The notes beneath the pieces are model-generated. The model was not told the origin of the DNA. It did no database searches and worked only from the letters and a program-made list of their open reading frames with translations. The position numbers and the translations under genes were made by a program. From contig JAPXFQ010002738.1 in the NCBI GenBank assembly GCA_028564705.1, positions 372,001 through 436,000 of the forward strand: 64,000 nt of DNA, given 5' to 3'. Positions 47,700-59,312 of the stretch are shown piece after piece (the first letter of the stretch is position 1; the number at the start of each line of letters is the position of its first letter). Origin of the DNA: Apricaphanius iberus (taxonomy: Eukaryota; Chordata; Actinopteri; Cyprinodontiformes; Aphaniidae).

Positions 47700-48389
47700 G
47701 GACTACTTTGGCAAGCCTTTTTCAAGTACCACAATACGTAGTTCCATCCAGCGATGCCGATAATGCGTTACTTAGAAGCACACATTACTCCTTATATGAC
47801 CACTTTTTCAGTAAGGACTAATCTAACGCGTTACTATTTCCATGCAGGTAAACAGATTAAAGATGCTCCATTAAGACACTGCTTTACTGTTTTTGTAATT
47901 TTCTTAAGCAAAAAGATATGCTTGGTACATGGCAGGAAAAAAAACATTAGGAAAACAAGTAACTGTCATAATCCAAAACAGCTGATTATCTCCTTTATGG
48001 TCGCCATGTTTGTTTTGTCTGAGAGTTCTGTAATCTTTACTCTGAGTCTCCCCCCTACTGAAACTCTCTAGTAGTATGTGCAGTGAGCAAGTAAGTTGGT
48101 CCCCAAGACGCAGCTTGTTGCTTTATAGTTGCTGGTGTCAATGTGAAATTAAAAAGCAAGTATATTTCCAGCCTTACTGTTAAAATACACTTCCAATATA
48201 GTGAGTATTGGCAAAACTGGTTATTGTTTCTATGTTGAGGCAGGGAAGTGCTACTGGCAGCTGCTGAAAGTAACTAATAATCTGTGATCTAATTTAGTTA
48301 CTTTTAAAATAAAGTAATCAGTAAAGTAACTAAGTTACTTTTGGGAGGAGCAATCAGTAGTCAGTAATCAGAATACTTGTGTAACCTGT
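47700..48389. mobile_element. Non-autonomous DNA repeat ('taacgcgttac' type)
   Basis: 'tcaagtaccacaatacgtag', 'taatctaacgcgttactatt', 'tccaatatagtgagtattgg' and 'gctgaaagtaactaataatc' occur in the order of a very common fish repeat rich in GTAAC/GTTAC words. Superfamily not determined. Confidence 0.5.
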
Positions 48390-48990
48390 GGCAACACAGG
48401 TTACATTGACAAAGGCCTGTTAAGACTGTACTTTACTAAAAGGAATTCCTATGTTAACAGTCTCCAGAAGCGTCTTTGCTGGGCTTGGAGGCATCTGGGA
48501 TAGACACAGTGTAAACCTGTACTGTGGTCAGATGAATCAAAACTTCAGTTTTTATTTTTGGGAGAAATTGATACAATGTGTTTAAGACCACATGGTCATC
48601 CAGACTGTTGCCAGCAACAAGTCCAAAAGGCATGGCCTGTCAGGGTATGGGGTTGTGTCAGTGCCCTTGGTAAAGGTAGCTTGCACTTCTTTGATGTCAC
48701 CATTAATGCTGAAAAGAACATAGACATTTTGAATCACAATATTCAAGAAGACATCTTTTGAAGCGACGTCCATGCATATTTTAACAAGACAATGAAAAAC
48801 GACATTCTGCACACATTACAAAGACCTGGCTCCAGAAGAAGAGGGTACGGGTCCTGGCCTACCTCCAACAGAGAATGTGAGGGCACATTTTGAATTACAA
48901 AATGCCAAAACAGAGTCCCAGTAATGTTGCCTACCTTAAGACTTGTTTGCAGGTAGAATGATACCAAAATTACTCCTGAAACAGTCCATT
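48390..48990 (+). mobile_element. Decayed Tc1/mariner-like transposase region
   Basis: Degenerate transposase wording is spread over three frames: 'gtactgtggtcagatgaatc' (a WSDES-like site near 48518), 'ggtatggggttgtgtcagtg' (VWGCVSA near 48644), 'ttaacaagacaatgaaaaac' (catalytic D region near 48780) and 'gtcctggcctacctccaaca' (near 48851). No usable frame remains. Confidence 0.55.
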
Positions 48991-49332
48991 AATGTATTTT
49001 AAGCGTTTTGAAATAAATCGCTTAATTACAAAGTCGCAAATGCTTTATTGCAAGAACCAGAATTAGAATATGTGTTTCTTTGAAAAAACAAATAAATTCA
49101 TGAGGAACATATTAATGTGCTGTTGTATTGTTCTCAATGTAGCACAGATCAAAGATAACTTAAAGTAAAAGGCAGGTCCTTTTCTGTAATATTTTATAGA
49201 ATTTTGGGCAAACTGACAGTGTTTTTGCTGCACTGTATTTGCATTTTTCTTTTGGGTGTCAATGAAGCATGTCACACTGCCTTTTTTTTCTTTCTTCTAA
49301 ACGTTCCCCCCAGGTTTTGATGCTGTTCTTAC

Positions 49333-49442
49333 CTGTCTAACCTGCACTCCGACCATGACGTCCTTCATATTGTCATGCCCGTCTGATGCCTTTCTGTTGT
49401 CTTCAGTCTCATCAAATCTGTCAAATCTGTCTGAATGAACTG
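49333..49442 (-). CDS. Candidate internal exon, unidentified gene
   Basis: On the minus strand, 'gtgtccttcag' (acceptor) precedes and 'GACAG|gtaagaac' (strong donor) follows a segment of 110 bases. Only one of three frames is open; it reads 36 residues including SDRFDRFDETEDNRKASDG and KDVMVGVQVRQ. Low-complexity DNA and transposons would not normally give this charged, protein-like reading flanked by good splice signals. The acceptor is of the NAGNAG type (cagcag), so the exon may start at 49442 or 49439. The exon enters in phase 1 and leaves in phase 0. I cannot name the protein. Candidate exons on the same strand at 52466-52565 and 53553-53639 have compatible phases. Confidence 0.45.
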
Positions 49443-50860
49443 CTGAAGGACACAGTAGGAAATGTCAGAAAAGATCATGTACCGCTCAAAGGAAGCAGGG
49501 GTTTATAACTAAATGTAACATCACAACAAGAAGATTCAAGTAAACATTTTCTGATTTGGAATTAATTTAATGAGTCAATTGTTCTGGCAATTATATTGAT
49601 CTATAGCCAATTCAAGGATTAATATTGGAATAAGGTAAAAGTAAAAAAAAAAAACCATATCCGCTCCATACTTTATGTAAACTAAAGTGAATCCTCAACA
49701 TTCCAATAAGGAAGATTGTATATTATTGTACAAGCTTTAACTTGGATTTCTTTTTCACTCTTAACTACAAGCTTTCCAGTTTAGAGTACCCACACCACAT
49801 TTGTCCTTGTTGCAATATATGGGGCAAGTGTCTTTTATGAAATGTCACCGTCTTCTTTCTCAAGCTTCCACCAAATGCAGGAGCCGATTTGGACTCACTT
49901 TGTTTAATTTTCACACTGGTTACAATTTGTGCCCTTAGTTCGACACAGCATGGCTTGAAATCTTTTAAAAGTGTTGCATTTAATTAGAACTGCCATTAAA
50001 GAACACCATAGTAAGTAAATTAAATAGACCACAATAATTACATGCACATTTGGACCAGAAAGGTATTTCTTTTATATAGACTGATAGTCAACGGATGGTA
50101 AAAGAAAACTGCATGTAGGGCATCTATGTTTATATTTGTAGACTTTCTCAGAACTATGAAAGAGTGGGATTGGTACAAGGTATTTGGGGTATTAAATCTG
50201 TTTCCTTCCCTTGAAAAATCCTGAAATGATTAAACACCGCCATGAAAACAAGAGTATTAAGCAACTAAAGTAATTGCAACCAAACGATTAATCAAAATAA
50301 AGTGTTGATTTAAAAAAAAGAATCTCTGTGTGTGAGACAAAGAATTAAAAAATGTTTTAGAAGATATACACTTGTGTTGCACATAGGAACAGAAAATATA
50401 ATTTTTACCATTTCTAATAATGTGTAGCTTTAAACTAAATTAATGCACAACCTTGAAGTTTGACATCTGCAATTCGCAAGACATGTCTGTCTGACCAAAC
50501 ATAACATCAATCTACTTTTTACAGTAGGATCCTGCTTTATCAGTTGAATATCTGGAAAGTTAGTCTGGATTTTGATTCAAGTATGATTTAAACTTTTTAT
50601 GGGAAGACTTGAAGACATGATGAAGAAAGAAGTTTGAAGAAATAGGTGGGCAAGATGATAGACAAACTATAAAAAGGGTCAAAAAAGACTTAATTTTTCT
50701 TTTCATTTTAAAAATATCTTTGAGGAGGTCTAGAAACCTAGCAAGGGTTGTAGCATATAGTTAAGTTTTTCCTTTACTTCAGCTGCTAACAATAAATGCC
50801 CAACAACAAAATCAGATGTACAGTATTTTATTGTGTTTTTTATTTGACATCAATAACAGG
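49443..50860. other. No gene recognised
   Basis: AT-rich, no open frame of note; would be intron if the minus-strand exon candidates belong to one gene. Confidence 0.45.
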
Positions 50861-51456
50861 TGTTGAATTAAATATTATCAAAAATAATTCAGTGCATGTT
50901 CAAAACAGAGACAAGGAACCAATTTCCAGTTCTTAACATTTATTTTGAACAGATTAACAAATATGCGGGTTTACAGAGAAAACATGCCCTATTTTCTCTG
51001 GGACAGAATAATACATCTGACAAAGAGTGGTTTTCATGTCATAACTTTTATAGACACCAAACTTCGCCTGGATTCTTAGGCGTTTCTTCTCCCTCGAATC
51101 TGCTCCAATCAGAACGTTTTTAAACAGTGTCTTAACAATGATTGGCTGTCAGAGAATTATGCAGTCATAAGATGGACATGTCCTCCTCTTGGGTCCAAAG
51201 TTAATTCTGAGTTTTATGGTTTTATGGTCCTGGTCCTCCCAAACAGAACTCCCAGTTTTATGGCCTGGAATAAATCCTAATCTATAAACATCCTGGTTTT
51301 ACAGCCTGCAATAAAACTCTTTGTCTCAGAGGTCCTCAAAGGTCACACATACTCCCACCATATCCAAGGCCTCTGCTGCTGGTAAACAGTGTGTCTTTTT
51401 ACCTCTGAATAATAGATGTTTAAAACATATGTAGCCCCAAAAGAATAGATACAACA
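50861..51456 (-). repeat. LTR, left copy (3' LTR of a minus-strand element)
   Basis: It begins 'tgttgaattaaatattatca' and ends 'gaatagatacaaca'. The first ~170 and last ~160 bases are almost identical to the copy at 57690-58300; the middle has many differences and indels. On the minus strand it carries AATAAA (plus-strand 'tttatt' at about 50940), a likely polyadenylation signal. The 75-codon plus-strand frame here is a shadow. Confidence 0.9.
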
Positions 51457-51468
51457 ACTCCCTCTTTC
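51457..51468 (-). other. Polypurine tract
   Basis: Minus strand 'gaaagagggagt' directly abuts the LTR start, the position where plus-strand DNA priming occurs in LTR elements. Confidence 0.65.
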
Positions 51469-52465
51469 AATCTATTTTGAAAATAGATTGATTACTCCTC
51501 TGTACTCTCCTTCAGGGTTAGTGTTTAGAACTTAAGATCTAAAACCTGTAAAGCATTTTGAGAATGCAAAAAATCAAACCCAAGAAATTTCATCAGTTTA
51601 AAACATGAAGTCTTTCATATGTTACCACACAAGATTTCCAGATTAAAATTCAGACACAACCTGTTAAGATACCTTTTTAACCTTAACTTCCCTTACTCAA
51701 AAAATGTAAATCTGTTAATTATAAATTCACCCTCTTTTGGCATTAACCAAAAAATTTATTTTAACAATTCCCACAAACTAAATTCAAAACCCAAAAATGT
51801 ATAAGAATGTCTTACATGTGAAGAGATAATTAAATCTGACTTGATACATGTTAATACTGTGGAAGAAGCTTAGAAAATCCATGAACATATACATTCTTAC
51901 TATGTTATATTCTGAAATAAATCAAACTTAAAGTGGGAAGAACCCTGTGAAACAGAAAAAAATAGTTAGAAGTAACATTTTTGTTCTTTTAAAAGTTCAT
52001 ATCTTCTCTTCCGCACCGCTGGCATTCCGTCCAAGGCTGCTGGGAGCTGCATTCAGTAAATGTCTTTAAAGGAACTGTCTTTTCCAAATGAAATCACAAT
52101 CAGATGATTACAATAATAATCCCTCTTTAATGGTAAATTACTCCCGTAATTGACCATTTCCCAAACACAGCCAATTCATTCAGGTGCAGGAAGATGCGAT
52201 CTGATGCCATTAAGAAAACCTGGTATGGAATCAAATGATTAATTTAACATTTACGCATTGTTTCTGAATTCTTCCTTACAGCTTAAAAAACCCATAACAT
52301 GTGTCATAATAGCCAGAAATATATCCCATAAGTACGCAAAAACTAACTTAGTTAGCCTGAGTTTTTCACACTTTAGCTGTCAGACCCTGTAAATTTTCCA
52401 AGTATAAATTAACAAAACTAAACCTATAAATTTAAAGTATCCAATTATCTTCAAATTCACCAAAC

Positions 52466-52565
52466 CTGAGCATGGGAACAGAGCCATGTTTTCCCATCCA
52501 GCACCCGACAGGCCTGTCCTACTGGGGCAGCAGCTTTGTGCTCTCCCCATTTCCTCAGGTGCTTG
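52466..52565 (-). CDS. Candidate exon within the LTR-flanked interior
   Basis: Minus strand: 'ggctttatccacag' (good acceptor) precedes a GC-richer 100-base segment that ends 'GCTCAG|gtttgg' (weaker donor). Two frames are open. One reads KHLRKWGEHKAAAPVGQ and KTWLCSHAQ; the other begins QAPEEMGRAQSCCPSRTG and ends in phase 1, which would join in frame to the exon at 49333-49442. I cannot decide between them and recognise neither. Chance is a real possibility. Confidence 0.3.
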
Positions 52566-53552
52566 CTGTGGATAAAGCCAAGAACGTTTGTTAATCTCAG
52601 CAAATTGTCTCCTGCATTATTGTCAAAAGGCAGTTATGACAAGACATTCCACAGATAAGCAGACCAGACATTCCATCCAGTCTCAACACAAAGCACCGAG
52701 CTTCCTTGCAGCCATTGGAGTGCGTCAACAGTGGACAAACAGCCATAACAATGTCCCATGCCCTAATTTGGCAAATCAATATAATCTTATTTAGTTTTAC
52801 CAAACATGTCCAGACAAGTAGATCTATGGTCTGATGTGGTAATTCTGCATAAGGTTTAAACTTTTATCATTCAGAAGGTAAAAGACTGTTTCCCACTCTG
52901 CACATTCTTTCATCACCTCCATAACTTCCTTCCTGGGCAATACATTTCAGTCTCAACAGTCTCCCAAATCCTTGAGGTGAGTAAAATATCTGAAAATTAA
53001 TCAGTAAGATCAGTAGGCTCCATGTTGATGTCCTACAAAATGGTGTCTGAGAGCAAACATAACTTTTATGACATAATGTCTATTCCTCAGATATAAACTG
53101 CATTGATACCATCCACTAATTCTTTTCTTCAAAGTTCAGTGGTCTGTTCACAAAGTAAATAGATAAATAAAATAAAATTAAAAAAACAAAAAAAACAAAA
53201 AAGGCTGGATTTTTCTGTTAGATATTGCTAAAGCACCACTAAAACATTGCAATAACAAAAATAAAGGCAATAACCATCTGCAAAGGTTCTATCCCCTTTT
53301 TTTCTGTCCCTCTTTTAAACAGTCTCTTATGGAAAAGTGGCTCTCCTGGTTTCGCTTCACTGAGGTTGAGACGAATAGCTCATATCGAACTAAACCGCTT
53401 TGAAATTCAGACTTCACACCACTTTTCCCAGACTCTGTCCCTTTAATCAATTAATAATTTCTGCTAATATAAGTATGCTACTTACAGTGAGATAAAGATG
53501 TCCAACTAGGTTCCCTTCCAATTATAACTGTCGTTGGTGTTATCAAGGTTAC

Positions 53553-53639
53553 CTGTGAAGCTCCTCCCATCTGAGCAATTACCAATAACGATCCAGTCTC
53601 CAACTCCCCATCATTTAAGTGTACTGGATCTCCATCAAG
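53553..53639 (-). CDS. Candidate exon within the LTR-flanked interior
   Basis: Minus strand: a pyrimidine-rich 'atttttttctgtctgagccag' acceptor region is followed by 87 bases (29 codons, phase 0 at both ends), then 'CACAG|gtaacc', a good donor. The reading, LDGDPVHLNDGELETG then SLLVIAQMGGASQ, looks like ordinary protein. Family unknown. It is the most convincing of the exon-like segments inside the LTR-flanked region because length, phase and both splice sites agree. Confidence 0.4.
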
Positions 53640-56600
53640 CTGGCTCAGACAGAAAAAAATATCAAATTTAAAAAACATCAAATGTTTAAAACAAAATCAG
53701 AGAATAGTACTGACTGATAAACACAACATAGTTTACAAAAATAGTCTTCAGTTTGCTATACTTCAAATTCTATCCACATTTCTAAAGAAAAATCCAAGAT
53801 TTAAATCACTGACAAAACAGCTTCCCTATAAATATTTCTGTGGGACTTTAAGACCGTAGTGCAAAACATGCACGTCTCATTCCCTGATCAAATTGATGTG
53901 AAAGTAACCAGGTGGTTGCTTATTGTTAGAAATTGCCAAACCTAAAGTACTTGTTTTTTTTAACACAATCCAATCTGAATTCAAAGTACTTTTGCTTATA
54001 TGATTCCTCTTTAAACAAACCCAAATGTGCTAACTTGCCCAAATATTCTGGTTGTAAATAATGAAACAGTTCATACTTCAAGAACATTTGTCAGATTCTG
54101 TGAAGTGAATCAAACATAGTCAAACTGATTTTTGCAACTAAAACTCCTCTTAATTTTTTGTAGGATACATAGTAGTCTAATTCCCCTTAGCAGACTAGAA
54201 CAAAATAAAAATTCAAATAAAAGAAGGTTCATAAGCAGATAGATTTCCTCTAAACACAACTTATTAGCCATTAAAAATAAACACTAAAATACGCAAATTT
54301 TCACGTACTCCCTAATTATCTCTCAGGCTTCTTTTATTATTTTCTCAATGATAAACACAAATTGGATTGAACCAGCTTCGTAGACAATTATTTGTCACTA
54401 AAAAATTACCACTTAGAATCATGTTTTTCTTTAATCCAGTCTTCTCAAAATTAACATTTCTCCAAAGTTACTAATCTAACATAAAGCAGAACGCCAGAGT
54501 TCAGAACATCTGGGTCATAATCCCAAGTACGAAACCAACAGAACTCAGACAGGATAGAATGCCGAAGAAAAAAACAAAAAAATAAAAAATAAGAAAAAAA
54601 ATAAAGAAAATAAAATCTAAAAAATCTAAACTAATTGTCAGTTACAGAGTCTCCACTAATCAAATGGTATATTATGCCATTATTCTATGATCAGAAGTGT
54701 TCTAAAATGTTTTAGGACATGTAAATTTACTCTCAGCATCAAGTAGACTAGCTAACAATTAATTTAATCTTAAACTTTAAAACTAAAACCAATTCTTATT
54801 TGTCAAAACAAAATGTGCATTCAAATATATGGTAAAAATTATTTCAATGTAGCTGGTCCAATCACATTTTGCTTCTACACGATCAGAATAAATGAATTAG
54901 AATTTACTTCTTACTTCTAAATTAAACCATCATTTCGATCACCGCTGATATTCATTATTTGTTCTTAAATAAATCTACCAAAGAATTTAGTTGTTACTTT
55001 CAATCCTTAGACCAATTCCAAATTTATCCCCAGCCTGTTTAAAAACAAACTGATTCCTTAAAGATGACTCTGTGTTTTAATGTTTTCTTTTTTTTTTCAA
55101 ACTCAAACATTCAAATCCCACTAGTTTAGAGAATATCACTATGATAAGTGTTGTTTTGCATGGTAAAAACATTCAATTTGTAACGGAATTGAAATATGCT
55201 GGGTTACTCCTTGAGCCCCAGTTGAAATTTGATAAATCCAATAAGCATTTAGTGTCCACAAAATCCTTAAGAATGTTCAATTGTGTAAATAATTTTAACA
55301 CCAGTCTCCTTTAGGTCATTCATTCAGAGACTAAGCTATATTTCTAAAGTCTATAGAGCCATCAGAAATAAGCCAAACATAATTTTAGCATAAATGATAC
55401 TTATTTAAATCACAGAAAGAATTCATTCTCTGTACCATTCAACACGGTGCTTATAAAAATAATTTAAACCAGTTTGTTGCTTTCCAATTAACACCGTTTG
55501 TTTTTCGTTCCATTCTTATAATTACTGCTTATAGCTTTATCTTTATTTAGGCCAACTTAATCAAATCCTGCTTAGATCAATCAAAAAGCAACAAATCCAC
55601 CTAATTAAAGATTTAAAAAAATGCAACTTTTATTTTTACTATACACTCCCCTCTTTTTAATTTTAAAGATGAAATCAAAAATTAAAACTTCACCAAGTCA
55701 GAATCGACTCATGAGTAACTGTTCTTAGTCATTTGCGTTTAATTGTAACATGCATAATTATCCCAATAACTGTACATGCTCTCCTCATGTGATAAATTGA
55801 GCCGCCTCCGGCAAAACCAGTTAACTAAATTCAGCATGTACTTCTTAATCTTTAATCTCCGTATTGTAACAGTTCAGTTAAATGTGAAACACCTTAAATT
55901 GCCCTTCATAGAAAATGTGCTAAAACATTGCCTAAAGGAGTCCAAATGAGTAGCAAACAAAATTTATCTGAACAGTTATTTTGAGGCCGTTTTCTAACAA
56001 ACGTCCAGTCATGTAAAATATTACATCCTAATTAATTAGAAAAATTTAACAAAATCCCAATTCGTTTAAGTCCTAACAAGGCAATCGTCTGCAGGAGTCT
56101 GTAATCACTTTCTATCCAAAATCAACTCTTAGCTTACAACACACAGAACATGCAGTTAGGTTTAACCACAAAACACATTGACACACAACAGCAAAAACGC
56201 TAGCATAGCACAGCAGCTTACAGCAACGTGCTACCGTTAGCTCTCTTTGTGCAACATACCTAAAACAGTACAAAACGTACGGCGAAAACACTCAAGAAAA
56301 TCGCAACACACACTTTAGAAAATGACTTACCGCAATACCAGGACTTTATCCGCACAATTTATACCACTTTACCAAACTTTAATTCGGCACGTACAAAACA
56401 ATCTCCTGTTCGTCCACGCGGACTGAAACATATGTTTCCAAACAGCTGTCCCGCACAGAAAACACCGAACTCTACAACGTCCGTTACAGCCAAAAACCAT
56501 TAACAAAAAACACAACATTATAAGCGGTGACTTTTAGACCTTATTAATTATTTTATCGCGGAGGTTTAGACCAATCTGTTACAATTTTCGTAGTCCGCTT

Positions 56601-56740
56601 TGAGAAATTTCCCGGCGCCGGCCTCCAGAAAACCACTCAAAAGACTCGAACAGATGGCAGAAAACCGCCTATTACCACTAATTTATTTATCAAAACATAT
56701 AGTCAAAGCTGTCGTATGTTAGCCATGCTATCAAGCAAAA
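53640..56740. other. AT-rich interior of the LTR-flanked unit
   Basis: About 3 kb with no frame above 60 codons on either strand and no retroviral motif. From about 56200 CG dinucleotides become more frequent. Confidence 0.5.
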
Positions 56741-56746
56741 ACTCAC

Positions 56747-56765
56747 ACAGAATTCGCTCCGCCAT
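56747..56765 (-). CDS. Candidate short first coding exon
   Basis: Minus strand 'gagATGGCGG' at 56765 opens MAERIL and reaches 'CTGT|gtgagt', a consensus donor, after 19 bases (phase 1). CG-rich sequence on both sides (56200-57500) would fit a vertebrate promoter. The exon is very short, so the case rests on the start context and the donor. Its exit phase does not fit the exon at 53553-53639 directly; another exon would be needed between them. Confidence 0.25.
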
Positions 56766-57094
56766 CTCACCACCTAGCTTAGGTGTTCGCTCTGATGGCC
56801 TGTTATAAATGTTCACAACTAATTCTCATAGATTTTTAATTTCAGTTATCCATCATATTTAGTTAGATATTTATTTATCTATTTTAATTTATTTATTATA
56901 CTCGAGTTCATTATTTATACTATAACATTTTAACACAAACGCAACATCTCCAGCACGTCTCGCAAAGCGCCTGCGTAAAAAACCATCTCACACACATACG
57001 CACATGCGCATCACACCAGCTCGTCACCCCAAAACATCAAACACAGTACTTTTACAATATTATTAAAAACTAACACCAACAACACTAACCTCAA

Positions 57095-57530
57095 TCAGAC
57101 CACACCAAAAGTCGGACCATTTTCACAATCCAATTTCGCGTTGCTCAAGCGCACGTTTGGAGAGACGTCGGCTTCATCAAGGTAATCCGTCCAGATTAAC
57201 AGAGGGCTCCCCGGCTCTGCTGCAATCTTTTCCGTTTGCCAGCCCTGAAGAATCTTCCGAAAGCGTCCTTTCGAAATTGAGAATGCCAATTCTCAAGCCC
57301 CGATCCGCACTTTGGCTCCGATTTTATTCGTTGAAGGGACCGCTCCATCCGGTCCATCTGCTCCATTGTCCTGCAGAGTAACAAACTCCATCTCCCAGCA
57401 GGCACCGGTGTTTCTCTGCGGAGCGCAAAGCAGGTCGCAGTCATGCGCAGAACAGAGACACAGACAAGGGAGCAGCTTCAACGGGCCCGCAACAGTTAAT
57501 CTGCTCAAAACAAAAAAACATATTTAACTT
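57095..57530 (-). other. GC-richer leader region with overlapping frames
   Basis: Downstream of the primer site on the minus strand, three overlapping frames of 64-82 codons (57095-57289, 57196-57444, 57293-57508) are open. None has a recognised Gag-like domain. It could be the remains of an element leader and gag start or a host promoter/5' exon. Confidence 0.3.
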
Positions 57531-57670
57531 GCATGACAACATTACCCAATGTTAGATTAACCAATCAACAGAATTAAAAACTACGCAACTCAGCGCAAAT
57601 TGTCAATAGAGCAAATACATGTCCGTTAATTAACTTAAAAAATAACTGGATCCTGGTCCAAAACTCTGCA

Positions 57671-57687
57671 CACGGTCGAGGTCACCA
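57671..57687 (-). other. Primer-binding site, tRNA-Trp-like
   Basis: Minus strand TGGTGACCTCGACCGTG lies 2 bases after the LTR. It matches the tRNA-Trp primer site known from avian retroviruses except for one substitution and one inserted base. Confidence 0.7.
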
Positions 57688-57689
57688 TT

Positions 57690-58300
57690 TGTAGAATTAA
57701 AATTTATCAAAAATAATTCAGTGCATGTTCAAAACAGAGACAAGGAACCAATTTCCAGTTCTTAACATTTATTTTGAACAGATTAACAAATATGCGGGTT
57801 TACAGAGAAAACATGCCCTATTTTCTCTGGGACAGAATAATACATCTGACAAAGAGTGGTTTTCATGTCATAACTTTTATAAACATCCAAAACCTCCCAG
57901 GATTAATCTGCTCCAATCAGAACGTTTTAAACAGTGTGTTAACAATGATTGGTCCGTCCAAAATCATGCAGTCACAAGGGACGTGTCTTTTCTCCTGGAT
58001 CCAAGTCAAAAGTTCATTCTGAGTTTTATGGTCCTAAGCAAAACTCCCAGCTTTATGGCCTTGGTTCTGGCATCCTAAATCTACAGACATCCTGTTTTTA
58101 CAGCCTGCAATAAAACTCTTATCTACAGACATCCTGGTTGTACAATCATGCAGTAAAACTCTTTGTCTCAGAGGTCCTCAAAGGTCACACATACTCCCAC
58201 CATTTATCCAAGGCCTCTGCTGCTGGTAAACAGTGTGTCTTTTTACCTCTGAATAATAGATGTTTAAAACATATGTAGCCCCAAAAGAATAGATACAACA
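57690..58300 (-). repeat. LTR, right copy (5' LTR of a minus-strand element)
   Basis: It begins 'tgtagaattaaaatttatca' and ends 'gaatagatacaaca'. Near-identical to the left copy at both ends but diverged in the middle, where it also holds a local duplication of 'tctacagacatcctg' (about 58081 and 58121). Confidence 0.9.
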
Positions 58301-59024
58301 CACCTCAGACTTCCAGTATAAGACGGAGACCTGTCATCTGCAGAAATACTCAGATGACTCTGCAATTGTCGGGTGTATCAGATATGGAGAAGAAGCTGAA
58401 TACAGAGAGCTGGTGGAGCGCTTTGTGGCATGGTGTGGAAACAATCATCTTACCTGGAATGTGAACAAAACAAAGGAGATGTGGTTTAGGAGTACAGATA
58501 CCTCAGAGTTCACCTGGACAACAGACTGGACTGAAGAATCAACAGTGAAGCCGTCTACAAAAAGGGACGGAGCATACTGGACTTTCTGAGGCAGCTGAGG
58601 TCTTCTACAAGTCTGTGTTGGAGAGTTTTATATCTTCGTCCATCATCTGTTGGGGCAGCAGCATCAGAGCCAGGGACTTAAAACGGCTCAATAACCTGAT
58701 ACAGAAGGCTGGTTCTGATCTGGGGACGACTGTGGAACAACTGGAGATAATGATGCAAAGAAGGATTCTTCATAAAATTAAAAAGATCATGGACAACCCT
58801 GAGCATCCTCTTTCTTGAGACTATCCTTCAGCAACAGAGTATGTTCAGTCGGAGGCTTCTTCAGTTTCGCTGCAACACAGACCGCTACAGGAAATCCTTT
58901 CTCCCCACAGCCATCATGGTCTACAACAACTCCTTGAAAAATGAATTAGCAATGAGCTACAACAACATTTAATTTCCCTCTGGGATCACTAAAGTATTTT
59001 TGAATTGAATTGAATTTGAATTGA
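58301..59024 (+). mobile_element. L2-like LINE, reverse transcriptase fragment and 3' end
   Basis: The sequence starts exactly at the LTR edge with the frame SDFQYKTETCHLQKYSDDSA, containing the reverse transcriptase active-site motif as SDD in place of the usual ADD. It continues with VERFVAWCGNNHLTWNVNKT and then, after a deletion near 58490, the C-terminal region (SSSIICWGSSIRARDLKRLN in the frame 58615-58818, and later RKSFLPTAIMVYNNS). The 3' end is 'ttccctctgggatcact' with (TTGAA)n at 58990-59024. Frames are broken by indels, so it is dead. Confidence 0.75.
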
Positions 59025-59228
59025 ATATGTAGGTGCGAAGAAATTCTAAAGTTTAACTCATGAAAGGGTACTTCAGCAAGGATTTCCCTGAACTTGGTGG
59101 AGGCTGCCCCTCGATTGTCATTTCAAAACTTTCCCGAAATTTGGTGCGTCCCCAAAATAATAAATTTATCACTGCTGGTCATCCAAATTTTTATTTCTTT
59201 TATATTTATACTCATTTTTCCCTTACAG
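59025..59228. other. Short unassigned stretch
   Basis: No repeat recognised; would be intron if the next entry is an exon. Confidence 0.4.
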
Positions 59229-59312
59229 AAACACACAATTGGTCATTTAGCTGCACTTGAGGAGCTCTCAGCCAAGATGAGAGATGATATTATGAAATAT
59301 GGACAAACATAA
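59229..59312 (+). CDS. Candidate terminal exon, unidentified
   Basis: A strong acceptor ('cattttt-cccttacag') precedes 27 codons ending in TAA at 59310-59312. The reading KHTIGHLAALEELSAKMRDD then IMKYGQT is helical and charged, unlike random AT-rich DNA. No upstream partner exon was identified with confidence, and no polyadenylation signal is obvious nearby. It may be part of a repeat that I do not know. Confidence 0.25.
   Translation, partial: KHTIGHLAALEELSAKMRDDIMKYGQT

Larger units (their letters stand above)
50861..58300 (-). mobile_element. LTR-flanked unit without gag/pol, minus strand
   Basis: Two same-orientation LTR copies (50861-51456 and 57690-58300), each with TG...CA ends, flank 6.2 kb. 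On the minus strand, a tRNA-Trp-like primer site (57671-57687) follows the right LTR after 2 bases, and a purine tract (51457-51468) precedes the left LTR. This is the layout of an LTR retrotransposon or endogenous retrovirus read right to left. The interior is AT-rich with no minus frame over 82 codons and no protease, reverse transcriptase or integrase motif. Expected 4-6 bp target duplications are not seen (flanks 'acagg' and 'cacct'). Either it is a non-autonomous element with foreign cargo, or two partial copies that happen to bracket host sequence. Confidence 0.65.
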
